Shown here one piece after another: positions 37,672 to 47,121 of a stretch of 64,000 nucleotides of DNA. The stretch spans positions 1-64,000 of IMG/VR virus record IMGVR_UViG_3300025117_000038, one strand, 5' to 3'. Source of the stretch: a virus. The first letter of the stretch is position 1. Each line of letters opens with the position of its first letter. A program made the position numbers and the translations under genes. The notes beneath the pieces were generated by a model. That model had not been told where the DNA came from and did no database searches. It saw nothing but the letters and a program-made list of their open reading frames with translations.

Positions 37672-37777
37672 AAATAGTTTAGAGATAATAATCACTGAGT
37701 TAAAACAGAAGATAGGTGATTTAGAAAAGAGAATAGAAAAAATAGAGTATTTTTTTAAGGGTCCAAAATCATGTTAA
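37652..37777 (+). CDS. 41-residue coiled-coil protein
   Basis: AAGGAAATTGGG precedes the ATG. Heptad-like ITELKQKIGDLEKRIEKIEY. Overlaps both the previous and the next gene. Confidence 0.5.
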   Translation: MDITQDKNSLEIIITELKQKIGDLEKRIEKIEYFFKGPKSC

Positions 37778-38724
37778 CCCACATTTTTATTATTACAATA
37801 TGTTCATATTTAATAACCCTATTGGAAAGAAGAGCGACATGGGATATTGGCCATCAGGCAATTGGGATTGGGGCTGTTAATAGAGTGGTAAATAATGAAG
37901 CGGGTATGCCTACTCAACATCGTCCATTGTCGTATTTACTTATGCATATTTTGAGATTAAATACTATAGATTGGCAAATGGGAGTCGTCTATCTTCCTCA
38001 TAGGAAAATTCACATTCATATAAAAGCAGATACAATAAATCAATACTATATCTTAAAATTTTTTCTAATATTGGGTTCATCATTGACCTTTTACTGGTAT
38101 CTGTGGATACTGTGTTTTAACCCATTGGTGGGGTCATTATTGTTTCTTTTGTTTGTATCGTTTGGGTTTATGTTTGATTATATAGACTGTTATCTTGATA
38201 TTATTTTTATTGGATTAGTTTTAATTGGAATTTTAAGTAATTTCCCTATGTGGATAATTGGCCTTGTGATTTTGATGGGGTCATTAAATAGAGAAACGAT
38301 TGTTGTTGTTGTTCCATTTGTTTTTTATTACTATGGATTACCCTATGGTATTGCTTTAACAGGAACATTTTTGCTTGGGAGATTTTTAATAAAAAAGATG
38401 TATCCACGGAAATATAAAATCAGTTTCGTTGGATGGGATGTTTATAGGGATATAAAAAATATTTATAAAGGAATAAATTCTCCAAAAGAAACTTTTATAA
38501 ATGAAGTTTGGGGAGGGGTTGTTTTTGTATTACTTTACATCTCTTTATTTTTTATAAATGAGAAATTTACAATAATGCCTATAGAAATACGCAATATCAT
38601 ATCCGTTGGATATATAATTTTTGGTATTTTCATAATTTTAATATCAATTCCCGGTGACATCAGAGAAATAAGAATATATTACCCAACTTTATATGTTGTT
38701 ATACCACTATTAATGTCTTTATAA
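37771..38724 (+). CDS. Polytopic membrane protein in the glycan island
   Basis: 317 residues with about eight hydrophobic segments (for example FLILGSSLTFYWYLWILCF; IIFIGLVLIGILSNF; WIIGLVILMGSLNRE). Resembles GT-C or flippase-like membrane proteins in layout. A membrane-embedded sugar transferase is plausible from context, not proven. Confidence 0.5.
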   Translation: MLTHIFIITICSYLITLLERRATWDIGHQAIGIGAVNRVVNNEAGMPTQHRPLSYLLMHILRLNTIDWQMGVVYLPHRKIHIHIKADTINQYYILKFFLILGSSLTFYWYLWILCFNPLVGSLLFLLFVSFGFMFDYIDCYLDIIFIGLVLIGILSNFPMWIIGLVILMGSLNRETIVVVVPFVFYYYGLPYGIALTGTFLLGRFLIKKMYPRKYKISFVGWDVYRDIKNIYKGINSPKETFINEVWGGVVFVLLYISLFFINEKFTIMPIEIRNIISVGYIIFGIFIILISIPGDIREIRIYYPTLYVVIPLLMSL

Positions 38725-38734
38725 TGGAGGAAAG

Positions 38735-38971
38735 ATGCAAACAATAGGAGAATTAATAGATAAATTGACAATAGCGAATATTCGGCTATGGCATCTGGAG
38801 GATATACGTAGAAACAAAAATTTGACAAATGATGAAAGGTTAAAGGCGTGTGATTCTGTTTCTGTTGTTAATAAGCAAAGAAATAATTTGATTGATGAGA
38901 TAGACAAATGTATTGACGATGCTATCCATAATGGAGAAGCACCAGTTTTTTTGAAGAATAAACTTTATTGA
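38735..38971 (+). CDS. Small helical protein found with glycosyltransferases
   Basis: 78 residues. TIGELIDKLTIANIRLWHLE, then VVNKQRNNLIDEIDKC, a pattern recalling short proteins in surface-sugar gene clusters. Biochemical role unknown. GGAGGAAAG precedes the ATG. Confidence 0.6.
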   Translation: MQTIGELIDKLTIANIRLWHLEDIRRNKNLTNDERLKACDSVSVVNKQRNNLIDEIDKCIDDAIHNGEAPVFLKNKLY

Positions 38972-38981
38972 AAGGAAAGTA

Positions 38982-39932
38982 ATGGCTAATATTGTTGTAA
39001 CAGGAGCGTTGGGGACTTTGGGTTCACCGTTGGTTAGAAAACTTGTTGAAGATGGGCATAATGTTTATAGTATAGACCTTATGCATAGTGGTAGACCAAA
39101 TTATATTAGAGCCGATGTTGGTGATTTTAGAGAAATTTCGAATGCTTTTATGGCGATAGAAAGTTCTCTTGTAAAACAGGGAAAGGGACATATAGATTTT
39201 GTCTATCATCTGGCGGCTGAATTTGGTCGTATCAATGGAGAGATGTATTATAATAAAGTATGGGAAACAAATGTCATAGGAACTAAAAATATTCTTGAAC
39301 TACAAAAGTTTGGGCTTTTTGATAAACTTATTTTTGCGAGTTCCAGTGAGGTTTATGGGGAAACGGAAGTTAATCCCATTAACGAAAGCTCTTTTGGCAA
39401 TCCATTAGTAGTTCCACATAACGACTACGCTATTTCAAAAGCAGTTAACGAGATGCAAATTATAAACCATCGTAAACGTAATGAGTTGCCAGTAATGACA
39501 ATCAGACTCTTCAATGCTTATGGGCCGGGAGAACATTACCATCCATTTAGAAGTGTTGTTTGTCTGTTTTGTTATTATGCGTTGAATGGACTTCCTTATA
39601 ATGTTTATGAAGGTTATCATAGGGTTTTTATGTATGTTGACGACTTGATTCCCACCTTAGCCAGATGTGCTGGACTATTTTCAGATGGACTTACTATTAA
39701 TATTGGTGGTGAGGAATATCGTTCCGTAAAAGAAATGAGTGATATTGTTCTTAAGACTATCGGTATCGATGATTCTAAGGTTAACTATCTTCCTCTTGAT
39801 AAGCACAATACCGTTAACAAAAGGCCCGACATAACACTTGCTAAAGAAATTTTAAAGCACAACCCCTCTACCACTCTTGAAGAAGGTATTCCAAAGACTA
39901 TCGAGTGGATGAAACGTGTTTACAACATATAG
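38982..39932 (+). CDS. NAD-dependent nucleotide-sugar epimerase/dehydratase
   Basis: 316 residues. VTGALGTLGSPLVRKL is the GxxGxxG Rossmann motif; HLAAEFGR, FASSSEVYGE and NDYAISKAVNE give the catalytic Ser/Tyr-x3-Lys set; RLFNAYGPGEHYHPFRSVV is typical of extended SDR sugar enzymes. Makes or converts an activated sugar for the island's transferases. Confidence 0.85.
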   Translation: MANIVVTGALGTLGSPLVRKLVEDGHNVYSIDLMHSGRPNYIRADVGDFREISNAFMAIESSLVKQGKGHIDFVYHLAAEFGRINGEMYYNKVWETNVIGTKNILELQKFGLFDKLIFASSSEVYGETEVNPINESSFGNPLVVPHNDYAISKAVNEMQIINHRKRNELPVMTIRLFNAYGPGEHYHPFRSVVCLFCYYALNGLPYNVYEGYHRVFMYVDDLIPTLARCAGLFSDGLTINIGGEEYRSVKEMSDIVLKTIGIDDSKVNYLPLDKHNTVNKRPDITLAKEILKHNPSTTLEEGIPKTIEWMKRVYNI

Positions 39933-39938
39933 GTAAAT

Positions 39939-41033
39939 ATGAAGAGAGTATGTTTAATAATCGGAGCGAGGCCAAACTTTGTTAAAGCGGCCTCGCTTTA
40001 TAAAGCATTTCAGGAGTATCCCGAAATAAAATTAACAATTGTTCATACTGGGCAACATTATACTGAAGTTTTGTCAGATGATATTATAAATCAAATTGGA
40101 CTTAAGGTTGATGTTAATTTGAATGTTTATTCATCTCTGTATTCCGATTTAATAACTGCAATTGATAAGTATTTATCTAAAAACGAGTTTGACATGATGA
40201 TTATTTTGGGTGATGTTAATTCTTCTTTTGCAGGAGCATACGTAGCTAAAAACAGGGGAATTCCATTGGCTCATGTAGAATCTGGATTACGTTCTGGTTT
40301 ATGGTATATGCCTGAAGAATTAAATAGGTTTCTTATAGATGCACTATCTGATTATTTATTTTTTACAAATGTAAGTGCGATGGGAAATGTTTCTGACGAA
40401 TTTGTTGACAAGAAAAAATTCTTAGTTGGTAATATTATGATAGACACATTAGTAGCGATGGAATCGTATATAAAAGAATCGGAATATAATGGGGAAGATT
40501 ACGCAATAGCTACTTTCCATAGGAAGGAAAATATCAGTACGAAGGAATCTATATTAGAGATATTAGACTTATTGAAAAGTATAAAAAAAATAATTCCTGT
40601 AAAATTTTATGTTCATCCACATTTTACTGTTAATATGTCAAGGTTTTTAACATCAACAGAACTAGAATATTATAGAGATGGCAACTTAATGGAATCTATG
40701 TATTCTCCGATTTCATATTTGGACTTTATTAAAGAACTCCATCATTCAAAATTTGTTATTACGGATTCGGGAGGAGTACAAGAAGAGTCATGTATTATGA
40801 ATAAACCCTGTCTTGTCTATAGGAAAAATACAGATAGACCTATTACAATTTTACTTTCTGGAACCGTTGTTACTCAGAATTTTGAAAAAATCATTGAATT
40901 TGCAAAAAAACAAAATAATATTCCAATCAATAAGAGCTGGGATAGCAAAGCCAAAAATCATATGTGGGGAGATGGTCAGGCAGGAAAAAGAATAGCAAAA
41001 ATTATTAACGATATACTAAAGGAAGGGAAATGA
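39939..41033 (+). CDS. wecB: UDP-N-acetylglucosamine 2-epimerase
   Basis: 364 residues. IIGARPNFVKAASLYKA, VHTGQHY, GDVNSSFAGAYVAKNRGIPL, HVESGLRSG, PEELNRFLIDALSDYLFF and ITDSGGVQEES are the hallmark motifs of the WecB/MnaA fold. Produces UDP-ManNAc or a related sugar. Full length for the family. Confidence 0.9.
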   Translation: MKRVCLIIGARPNFVKAASLYKAFQEYPEIKLTIVHTGQHYTEVLSDDIINQIGLKVDVNLNVYSSLYSDLITAIDKYLSKNEFDMMIILGDVNSSFAGAYVAKNRGIPLAHVESGLRSGLWYMPEELNRFLIDALSDYLFFTNVSAMGNVSDEFVDKKKFLVGNIMIDTLVAMESYIKESEYNGEDYAIATFHRKENISTKESILEILDLLKSIKKIIPVKFYVHPHFTVNMSRFLTSTELEYYRDGNLMESMYSPISYLDFIKELHHSKFVITDSGGVQEESCIMNKPCLVYRKNTDRPITILLSGTVVTQNFEKIIEFAKKQNNIPINKSWDSKAKNHMWGDGQAGKRIAKIINDILKEGK

Positions 41034-42004
41034 ATAAAAAAAGAATTACATTTTTATGTCCTAAGAGTCAGGACTCATTTTTATTGCCGATTATTGAGTA
41101 TTTCACTAAACATAATGAATATAAGGCGATTCATTATCATGGGGGTGACGACCAAGATTTCTATAAAACACTTCAGAGTTCTGATATTGCATGGTATGAA
41201 TGGGCCAATCAAGATGTTGTTAATATTAGTAGAGGACCGAGATATAGTAAGCAAATATGCCGATTACATAGTTACGAATTCTTTGAAGGACTACATTTAC
41301 AAATTAACTGGAATAAATTTGATAGACTTGTTGTTGTTAACGATAGCTTAAAGGAACTTATTTTGGGGGGTATTCAAAATATGATTCCTCCATTAAAAAT
41401 TTCTCCTGATTTTATAGAAGTTATTCCAAATGGGGTGGATGTTAGTAAATTTAATTTTAATGAAAATAAAACATATAACAAGAAAATAGCCTTTATCGGA
41501 TTTGTTAATCATAAAAAATCACCCGACTTGTTAATCCAATGTTTTAATGCTATCCATAAACTTGACCCTGAATTTACATTTCATATGGCAGGTTTATACC
41601 AAGACCCAAGAACTCTTCTAACTTTTAGATATCTTGAAAAGTATCTTGATTTTCCTATTAATTACGATGGATACATTGAAGATGTTAATGATTATTTCGC
41701 TGATAAAGATTATGTTATATCAACATCTTCATTTGAATCGTTCCATTATTCTATTGCCGAGGGCATGGCTTCAGGATGTTTTCCATTGGTCTATAATTGG
41801 TTTGGTTCGGATAATATTTACCCAAGGGAGAATATTTTCACAACAACTAATCAATTGGTTTCTATTGTTGAAAAAATAAATAACAGTAATCCAAATGAAA
41901 TTATGGAACAAAGAAACAAGGCAAGAAAATATATTGTTGATAATTTTTCACTTGACGGCCAACTAAAAGATATAGAAAGATTATTTAAAAATATTTTGGA
42001 GTAA
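41030..42004 (+). CDS. Family 4 glycosyltransferase
   Basis: 324 residues. RLHSYEFFEG and DRLVVVNDSL in the acceptor domain, VIPNGVDVSKFNF at the junction, KKIAFIGFVNHKKSPDLLI opening the donor domain, and STSSFESFHYSIAEGMASG as the E-x7-E motif. A typical GT-B retaining transferase. Confidence 0.85.
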   Translation: MNKKRITFLCPKSQDSFLLPIIEYFTKHNEYKAIHYHGGDDQDFYKTLQSSDIAWYEWANQDVVNISRGPRYSKQICRLHSYEFFEGLHLQINWNKFDRLVVVNDSLKELILGGIQNMIPPLKISPDFIEVIPNGVDVSKFNFNENKTYNKKIAFIGFVNHKKSPDLLIQCFNAIHKLDPEFTFHMAGLYQDPRTLLTFRYLEKYLDFPINYDGYIEDVNDYFADKDYVISTSSFESFHYSIAEGMASGCFPLVYNWFGSDNIYPRENIFTTTNQLVSIVEKINNSNPNEIMEQRNKARKYIVDNFSLDGQLKDIERLFKNILE

Positions 42005-42006
42005 AA

Positions 42007-42696
42007 ATGAAAATAGCAATAGTAGGAAGCGTATATAAAGATATCAACATTTTTAATAAAATTATTTTAGAAACAGATTGCGATGCTGTTTTATGTACAG
42101 GCAATGTTGGTATTAAAAATCATATATTGGCTCCATATATAAGTGGAGAAAAGGTTTTTAAGAAATTCATTTATGTTGTTCCTGGAATTATCGAAGATTT
42201 TAATCTTGTTGATAGTATAGTTAATCGAGAGATTGTTATTCCCAATTTTTTCATATTCAAACAGGGTCAAAAAATAGACATATCTCATAATGGAGAAACA
42301 GTTGGAGTTACTGGATTTGGGAAAGGGTTTAGTCCTGTAAGTTATACGAAAGATATATTAGAGGGGAAAAGAATTCGACATTTTAACAAAACAGAAATGG
42401 AAGAACTTAAAAGAAATCTTGCGACAAATATTATTTTAATGCACGAACTTCCAAACCAATGGCTTGGTAATAGTATGAATTTTTCCGATGATACTTTTGT
42501 TTTGTTACAAAATACCCTGGCTCTTTATCTTTTTTGTGGAAAGTATGAAAAATGGTTGTTATATAGACATAAAAATGGGATAAATCATTCAACCTATTTA
42601 ACCTTTTTGCCAAAAGCTAATTCCGATTATGGGATTCTCGATACAAAGAAGTGGAGTTTTAGCAGTATTAGTATAGTAAAAAACGAGGGAGCATGA
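42007..42696 (+). CDS. Metallophosphoesterase-like protein with altered metal sites
   Basis: 229 residues. IAIVGSVYKDINIFNKII, DAVLCTGNVG and FIYVVPGIIEDF follow the order of calcineurin-like phosphoesterases, but the expected D-x-H, GD and GNHE ligands read VYKD, GN and GIIE. A later IILMHELP keeps one His. Probably a catalytically dead relative, possibly a sugar or nucleotide sensor. Confidence 0.45.
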   Translation: MKIAIVGSVYKDINIFNKIILETDCDAVLCTGNVGIKNHILAPYISGEKVFKKFIYVVPGIIEDFNLVDSIVNREIVIPNFFIFKQGQKIDISHNGETVGVTGFGKGFSPVSYTKDILEGKRIRHFNKTEMEELKRNLATNIILMHELPNQWLGNSMNFSDDTFVLLQNTLALYLFCGKYEKWLLYRHKNGINHSTYLTFLPKANSDYGILDTKKWSFSSISIVKNEGA

Positions 42697-42839
42697 AAAC
42701 ACAAACAGTAAAGCCGATACCTAAAGAAGTCAATGTTATTGTTGAAGCATTGAATAGATTAACTGAAGCAGTTAATAAGATATATAAAGAACTAAAAAAG
42801 AACAATGAAAAAATCAACGATTATACCCCCGTTGATTAA
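42693..42839 (+). CDS. 48-residue helical protein
   Basis: ATGA overlap with the upstream gene. IPKEVNVIVEALNRLTEAVN then a basic helix. Last gene before the reductase. Unknown. Confidence 0.5.
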   Translation: MKTQTVKPIPKEVNVIVEALNRLTEAVNKIYKELKKNNEKINDYTPVD

Positions 42840-42849
42840 GGAACAATAA

Positions 42850-45798
42850 ATGGTAAGTAATAACGCACTCGAAATTCTTGAGAGAAGATATTTTTTCAAG
42901 GATAAAGATGGTCATATAATTGAAGATTTTGAAAAAATGTGCAAGAGAATCGCGAAGTTCGTTGCACAGAGAGAAAATAAAGATACTGAATTTACAAAAG
43001 AATATTATTTTGATAAATATTTTGACGTTTTATATAATTTGCGATTTGTCCCCAATAGTCCGACTCTTATGAATGCTGGAAGAAAAAACGGGCAGTTATC
43101 TGGGTGTTTTGTATTGGGTATCGAAGATAACATAGAAAGTATTTTAGATATACAGAAATACGCAGCTTTAATTCACAAGAGTGGTGGAGGTACTGGATTT
43201 TCATTTTCTAAATTACGTCCTGCCAATTCTATTGTCGGTGGAACCAATGGTGTTTCCAGTGGCCCTATTTCTTTTATGAAAATGTATAGTGCAACTACAG
43301 AAGCAATTAAACAAGGTGGAACGAGGCGTGGGTCCAACATGGGTATCTTGCGAGTTGACCACCCGAATATTTTAGAATTCATAGATTGCAAACAAGATAC
43401 AACTCAATTAAATAATTTCAATATTTCCGTTGCTATTACCGATGTTTTTATGGAAGCTGTTAAGAAAAATAAAAAATATGATTTAATTGACCCAAGAACA
43501 GACCTTCCGTATATAGATGTTGTTACCGGAAAGATTCAGCAACTAAATGCAAGGGAAGTTTTTGAAAAAATAGTAAACAATGCTCATGCGACCGGAGAAC
43601 CGGGGGTATTTTTTATTGATACTGCAAATAAAGCCCATCCTGATATAACAAAAACAGTTTTGGGTGACGAAAAAATAGAGTCAACTAATCCATGTATTAC
43701 AGGAGATACATTAATAGCTACCTTAAATGGAAATATTCCCATAAGAGATTTGGTTGGGAAAGAGCCAGTTTTAGTTTATACGTGGAATCCAAAGACTAAA
43801 TTACCTGAATTGTCTTATTTAAATAATACAAGAATAACCGATAAGAATGCCAAAATTATTAAAATAACATTTGATTCTGGTCTTGAGCTAAAGTGTACTT
43901 ATAATCACAATCTATTTACATTTCGTGGAGATAAAGTACAGGCTAAAGATTTAAAGATTGGGCAATCAATAAGAGCTTTTAGTGTCTCCTCTCATAGGGA
44001 TGGACACATTAGAATGCATGGTTGGGTTAATGGTAAGACAAAACATATTTGGGTGCATAGATTTTTGTGGGAATTATGTAATAATAAAAAGGTACCTAAG
44101 GGGTATGTGGTTCATCATATAAATGGGAATCCCAGTGACAATAGAATTGATAATTTAGAGTTGTTGCCCGAATACAAACATCAATCAATTCACTATCCAG
44201 AGAGAATGAAAAATGGTTTTAATTCTATTGGTGTCAACAAAAGCATTGAATGCGGTAAGAAGATTTCGGAATCATTAAAAAAATATTATACCAACAAAAC
44301 ATCAGAAACAATCAAGAATCATAAAATTATTGATATTCAAGATATGGGATATGATGCTGTTTACAATGCTACCGTTGAGAATACCCATACTTATATTATA
44401 GCTGATTCGTGTTATTGTGGTAAATGTGAGAACGGATTAATGAGTGGTATCGTTTCTGCAAATTGCGGAGAACAGCCCTTGCTTAACTTTGAATCATGTA
44501 ATCTTGGTAGCATTAATCTTGGAAAGTACTATAGCGAATCTAAAAATAGTATTGATTATGATTTGCTAAATAATGATATAAAAATTGCCACACATTTTCT
44601 GGATGCCATCATTGATTTAAATGAATTCCCACTGGATATTATAAAAAAGAAAACCCTAATGACTCGAAAGATAGGCTTGGGAATTATGGGTTTTGCTGAC
44701 TTACTTATAAAAATGGGGATTCCTTATGGTTCTTCGGAGTCTTATAAAATAGCCGAAAGTATCTCTAAAATATTAAGGGACGTTTCGAGAGAAGAGAGTG
44801 TAAATCTTGGTAAGATATATGGGGTTCCCGAAGTATCGGTAGATAGACGAAGGAATTTATGTACTACAACCATTGCTCCTACTGGTACTATTGCAATTAT
44901 AGCCGACGCCTCACATGGGTGTGAACCTATCTTTTCTGTGGGATATATGCGGTCATTAGCGGATGGTGGAAAAATGGAAGTCTTTCATCCTCTTTTTGTG
45001 GAGGCTATGGAAAAGAGGGGCATAAAAATAACACAAAAAATGAAAGATGATATTTTTGGTTCATTAAGTTTAAAAGATATCGAAGGTATCCCCGATGATG
45101 TTAAGAGAATTTTTATAACATCAAATGATTTAAATTATGAACAACACGTAAAAATTCAAGCATCGTTTCAAAAGTACGTTGATTCTGGGATAAGCAAAAC
45201 CATTAATATGCCCAAAGAAACTCCCGTAGGTGATATATACAAAGCTTTTATGATGGCTTATGACAGTAGTTGTAAGGGAATTACTGTATATCGATATGGT
45301 TCAAGACAAAATCAAGTTCTTACTAAAAAGTCAGATGAAAAAGAAACAAAAACAAGAAACAGAAAAAAAATTACCTATGGTTCTACAGAAAAGATACAAA
45401 CTCTTTTAGGAAAATTATATATTACAATAAATTCCAATAAACAAGGAGAGGAGCCTATTGAATTGTTTTTGAGATTGGGGAAAACGGGGACTACAATAAA
45501 TTCTTTTACAGATGCGGTTGGAAGATTAGTATCACTCTGTCTTAAGAGAAAAATACTCCCAAAAGATGTTGCCAAAGCATTGGTTGGTATTAAGAGTGAG
45601 GATACTGGATTTGATGGTGGAATAAAATATACTTCTATTCCAGATTTGGTTGGTAAGAAGCTATCTCAAAATGGGTTTAGTGAAGAGGGTGATAACGATG
45701 ATGATTCACAGGAAATAGCAGTATGTCCTAAATGTGATACCAAATTAATGATGACCGAGGGGTGCATGTCTTGTGTTTGTGGATATTCTAAATGTTAG
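42850..45798 (+). CDS. nrdJ: Class II (adenosylcobalamin) ribonucleotide reductase with intein
   Basis: 982 residues, 725 without the intein. FVPNSPTLMNAG, SGCFVL, HKSGGGTGFSFSKLRP, the active-site NP|CGEQPLLN and ESCNLGSINL, and ATIAPTGTI-like TTIAPTGTIAIIAD are RNR signatures. The C-terminus has CPKCDTKLM and SCVCGYSKC, the zinc and redox tail typical of NrdJ. Reduces ribonucleotides for phage DNA synthesis without a separate small subunit. An extein split lies exactly in the catalytic motif. Confidence 0.9.
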   Translation: MVSNNALEILERRYFFKDKDGHIIEDFEKMCKRIAKFVAQRENKDTEFTKEYYFDKYFDVLYNLRFVPNSPTLMNAGRKNGQLSGCFVLGIEDNIESILDIQKYAALIHKSGGGTGFSFSKLRPANSIVGGTNGVSSGPISFMKMYSATTEAIKQGGTRRGSNMGILRVDHPNILEFIDCKQDTTQLNNFNISVAITDVFMEAVKKNKKYDLIDPRTDLPYIDVVTGKIQQLNAREVFEKIVNNAHATGEPGVFFIDTANKAHPDITKTVLGDEKIESTNPCITGDTLIATLNGNIPIRDLVGKEPVLVYTWNPKTKLPELSYLNNTRITDKNAKIIKITFDSGLELKCTYNHNLFTFRGDKVQAKDLKIGQSIRAFSVSSHRDGHIRMHGWVNGKTKHIWVHRFLWELCNNKKVPKGYVVHHINGNPSDNRIDNLELLPEYKHQSIHYPERMKNGFNSIGVNKSIECGKKISESLKKYYTNKTSETIKNHKIIDIQDMGYDAVYNATVENTHTYIIADSCYCGKCENGLMSGIVSANCGEQPLLNFESCNLGSINLGKYYSESKNSIDYDLLNNDIKIATHFLDAIIDLNEFPLDIIKKKTLMTRKIGLGIMGFADLLIKMGIPYGSSESYKIAESISKILRDVSREESVNLGKIYGVPEVSVDRRRNLCTTTIAPTGTIAIIADASHGCEPIFSVGYMRSLADGGKMEVFHPLFVEAMEKRGIKITQKMKDDIFGSLSLKDIEGIPDDVKRIFITSNDLNYEQHVKIQASFQKYVDSGISKTINMPKETPVGDIYKAFMMAYDSSCKGITVYRYGSRQNQVLTKKSDEKETKTRNRKKITYGSTEKIQTLLGKLYITINSNKQGEEPIELFLRLGKTGTTINSFTDAVGRLVSLCLKRKILPKDVAKALVGIKSEDTGFDGGIKYTSIPDLVGKKLSQNGFSEEGDNDDDSQEIAVCPKCDTKLMMTEGCMSCVCGYSKC
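43693..44463 (+). mobile_element. Intein with HNH homing endonuclease in nrdJ
   Basis: 257 residues (282-538 of the precursor). Starts CITGDTLIATLNG (block A Cys1), has block B-like LKCTYNHNLFTF (T-x2-H variant), an HNH domain (HIWVHRFLWELC; YVVHHINGNPSDNRIDNLEL) and a C-terminal splice region YNATVENTHTYIIAD ... GIVSAN before Cys+1. The penultimate residue is Ala instead of His, and a CYCGKCENG insertion lies near the C-terminus. Confidence 0.9.
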
Positions 45799-45806
45799 GG
45801 GATGAT

Positions 45807-46304
45807 ATGGATGTAAATGATGTTTTTGAAGAAGCTAAATCAAAATGGAAAAACGGTCAAAAAACACCGTTTGACGATATTGATACTACTATAGGAGATA
45901 ATCTTGTTGGTGGAGAATTAAGAAAGAGGTTAGGAGAATTGCTTTCAGTTCACTCTACCTTAACAAGGGAAACGGCTTTTTATCGGTATCATGCTAAGAA
46001 GATGGAATTATTGAGAAAGTTTGTCAGGACTAAAGCCATGGAGGAAATTTTTTCCAATCAAGAATATAGTAAAATACCGATAAAGAGAAAAGAAATGATG
46101 GCAGAAACGCATAAAGTAAAACTACCAAATATGGAGGAACCTGTTTCTTATTTTAACATTGCCCTAAAGGGGTTGGTTTATGAATACTTTGCTGATGTCG
46201 GCGCAGGGAAGATTGTTGAAATCAGAAGTAGTTTGGAAGTTGGAAGAAGTTTGCTTTCGTGGGATAAAACAGAATTCGCAAAAGGAGAGATGAATGAAGC
46301 ATAG
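45807..46304 (+). CDS. Hypothetical helical protein
   Basis: 165 residues from MDVNDVFEEAKSKWKNG; AGGGGATGAT precedes it. Long helices (LRKRLGELLSVHSTLTRE; KKMELLRKFVRTKAMEEIF) suggest a structural or binding role. Overlaps the next gene. Confidence 0.5.
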   Translation: MDVNDVFEEAKSKWKNGQKTPFDDIDTTIGDNLVGGELRKRLGELLSVHSTLTRETAFYRYHAKKMELLRKFVRTKAMEEIFSNQEYSKIPIKRKEMMAETHKVKLPNMEEPVSYFNIALKGLVYEYFADVGAGKIVEIRSSLEVGRSLLSWDKTEFAKGEMNEA

Positions 46305-46566
46305 TGACCAGTTTATGATAATTATTGTTGCGCTTATTGCAGGAATTTCAGTGATATATTGGATATCTGGAATAGTTTTTATACCATTTACATTACTGTT
46401 GGCTGGAATTTTTATAATGTACATTATTAATTTTCAAGTTGGAATGGAAATACTAAAAAAAGAAATGAAATTAAGAGAATTAGAAATTTCAAGATACTGG
46501 AAGGCAATTGATAAAAATCCAGAAATTTTATCTAATATTAATTCAGGAAAGATGGGGTTTAGATGA
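46294..46566 (+). CDS. Small membrane protein
   Basis: 90 residues, two hydrophobic segments (FMIIIVALIAGISVIYWISG; FIPFTLLLAGIFIMYIINF) then a charged coiled tail. AAAGGAGAG precedes the ATG. Confidence 0.5.
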   Translation: MKHSDQFMIIIVALIAGISVIYWISGIVFIPFTLLLAGIFIMYIINFQVGMEILKKEMKLRELEISRYWKAIDKNPEILSNINSGKMGFR

Positions 46567-47111
46567 AAAAGAAAATAACAAATGTTGTTATTGTTTTGGT
46601 AGTGTCGTTTATTATGTATATAATCGGAGGCAAAACGGCCTCCGATGGTATCAATCCATTTTTTGAAACTGAAAAACCAGACACCGTTATGGCAACCAAT
46701 GTTGTGGTTTTCCATGATGTTATTAAAGATACGGTGGTTGTTAACGAAGATATTAAGTGGATAATAAAGACAGACACTCTTGTCGATACAACTTATATTG
46801 ACAGCATAAAGACCATCCATGTTACCGAAGCCGTAGAGAAACAGCCCGAACCGTTTGTTTTAAGTTTTAGTGACAATTCCAACAAATTCGTAAACATATT
46901 CGGCAATTACTGGTTCCCCCATAATAATATTGAATTTTATTATGTCAATAAGTACAAGGCAGAAAATTGGTATGGGAGGGTTTATATAACCGGAGGCATG
47001 ATGGGTGTAAAACCTGCTATTGGATTGTCGTGGTGTAACAGAAGAATTGTTGTTAATACAATGTATGCGGAAAAAAGAATGGGGGTTTCGGTTGGATACA
47101 GAATATTGTAA
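46563..47111 (+). CDS. Membrane-anchored hypothetical protein
   Basis: 182 residues: an N-terminal hydrophobic anchor (VVIVLVVSFIMYIIGG), a Val/Asp/Thr-rich stalk with repeated DTVV-type strands, and a beta-rich C-terminal domain rich in aromatics. Faces the periplasm if anchored as predicted. A spanin-like role is possible but unsupported. Confidence 0.5.
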   Translation: MKKKITNVVIVLVVSFIMYIIGGKTASDGINPFFETEKPDTVMATNVVVFHDVIKDTVVVNEDIKWIIKTDTLVDTTYIDSIKTIHVTEAVEKQPEPFVLSFSDNSNKFVNIFGNYWFPHNNIEFYYVNKYKAENWYGRVYITGGMMGVKPAIGLSWCNRRIVVNTMYAEKRMGVSVGYRIL

Positions 47112-47121
47112 GTTAAGTAAA

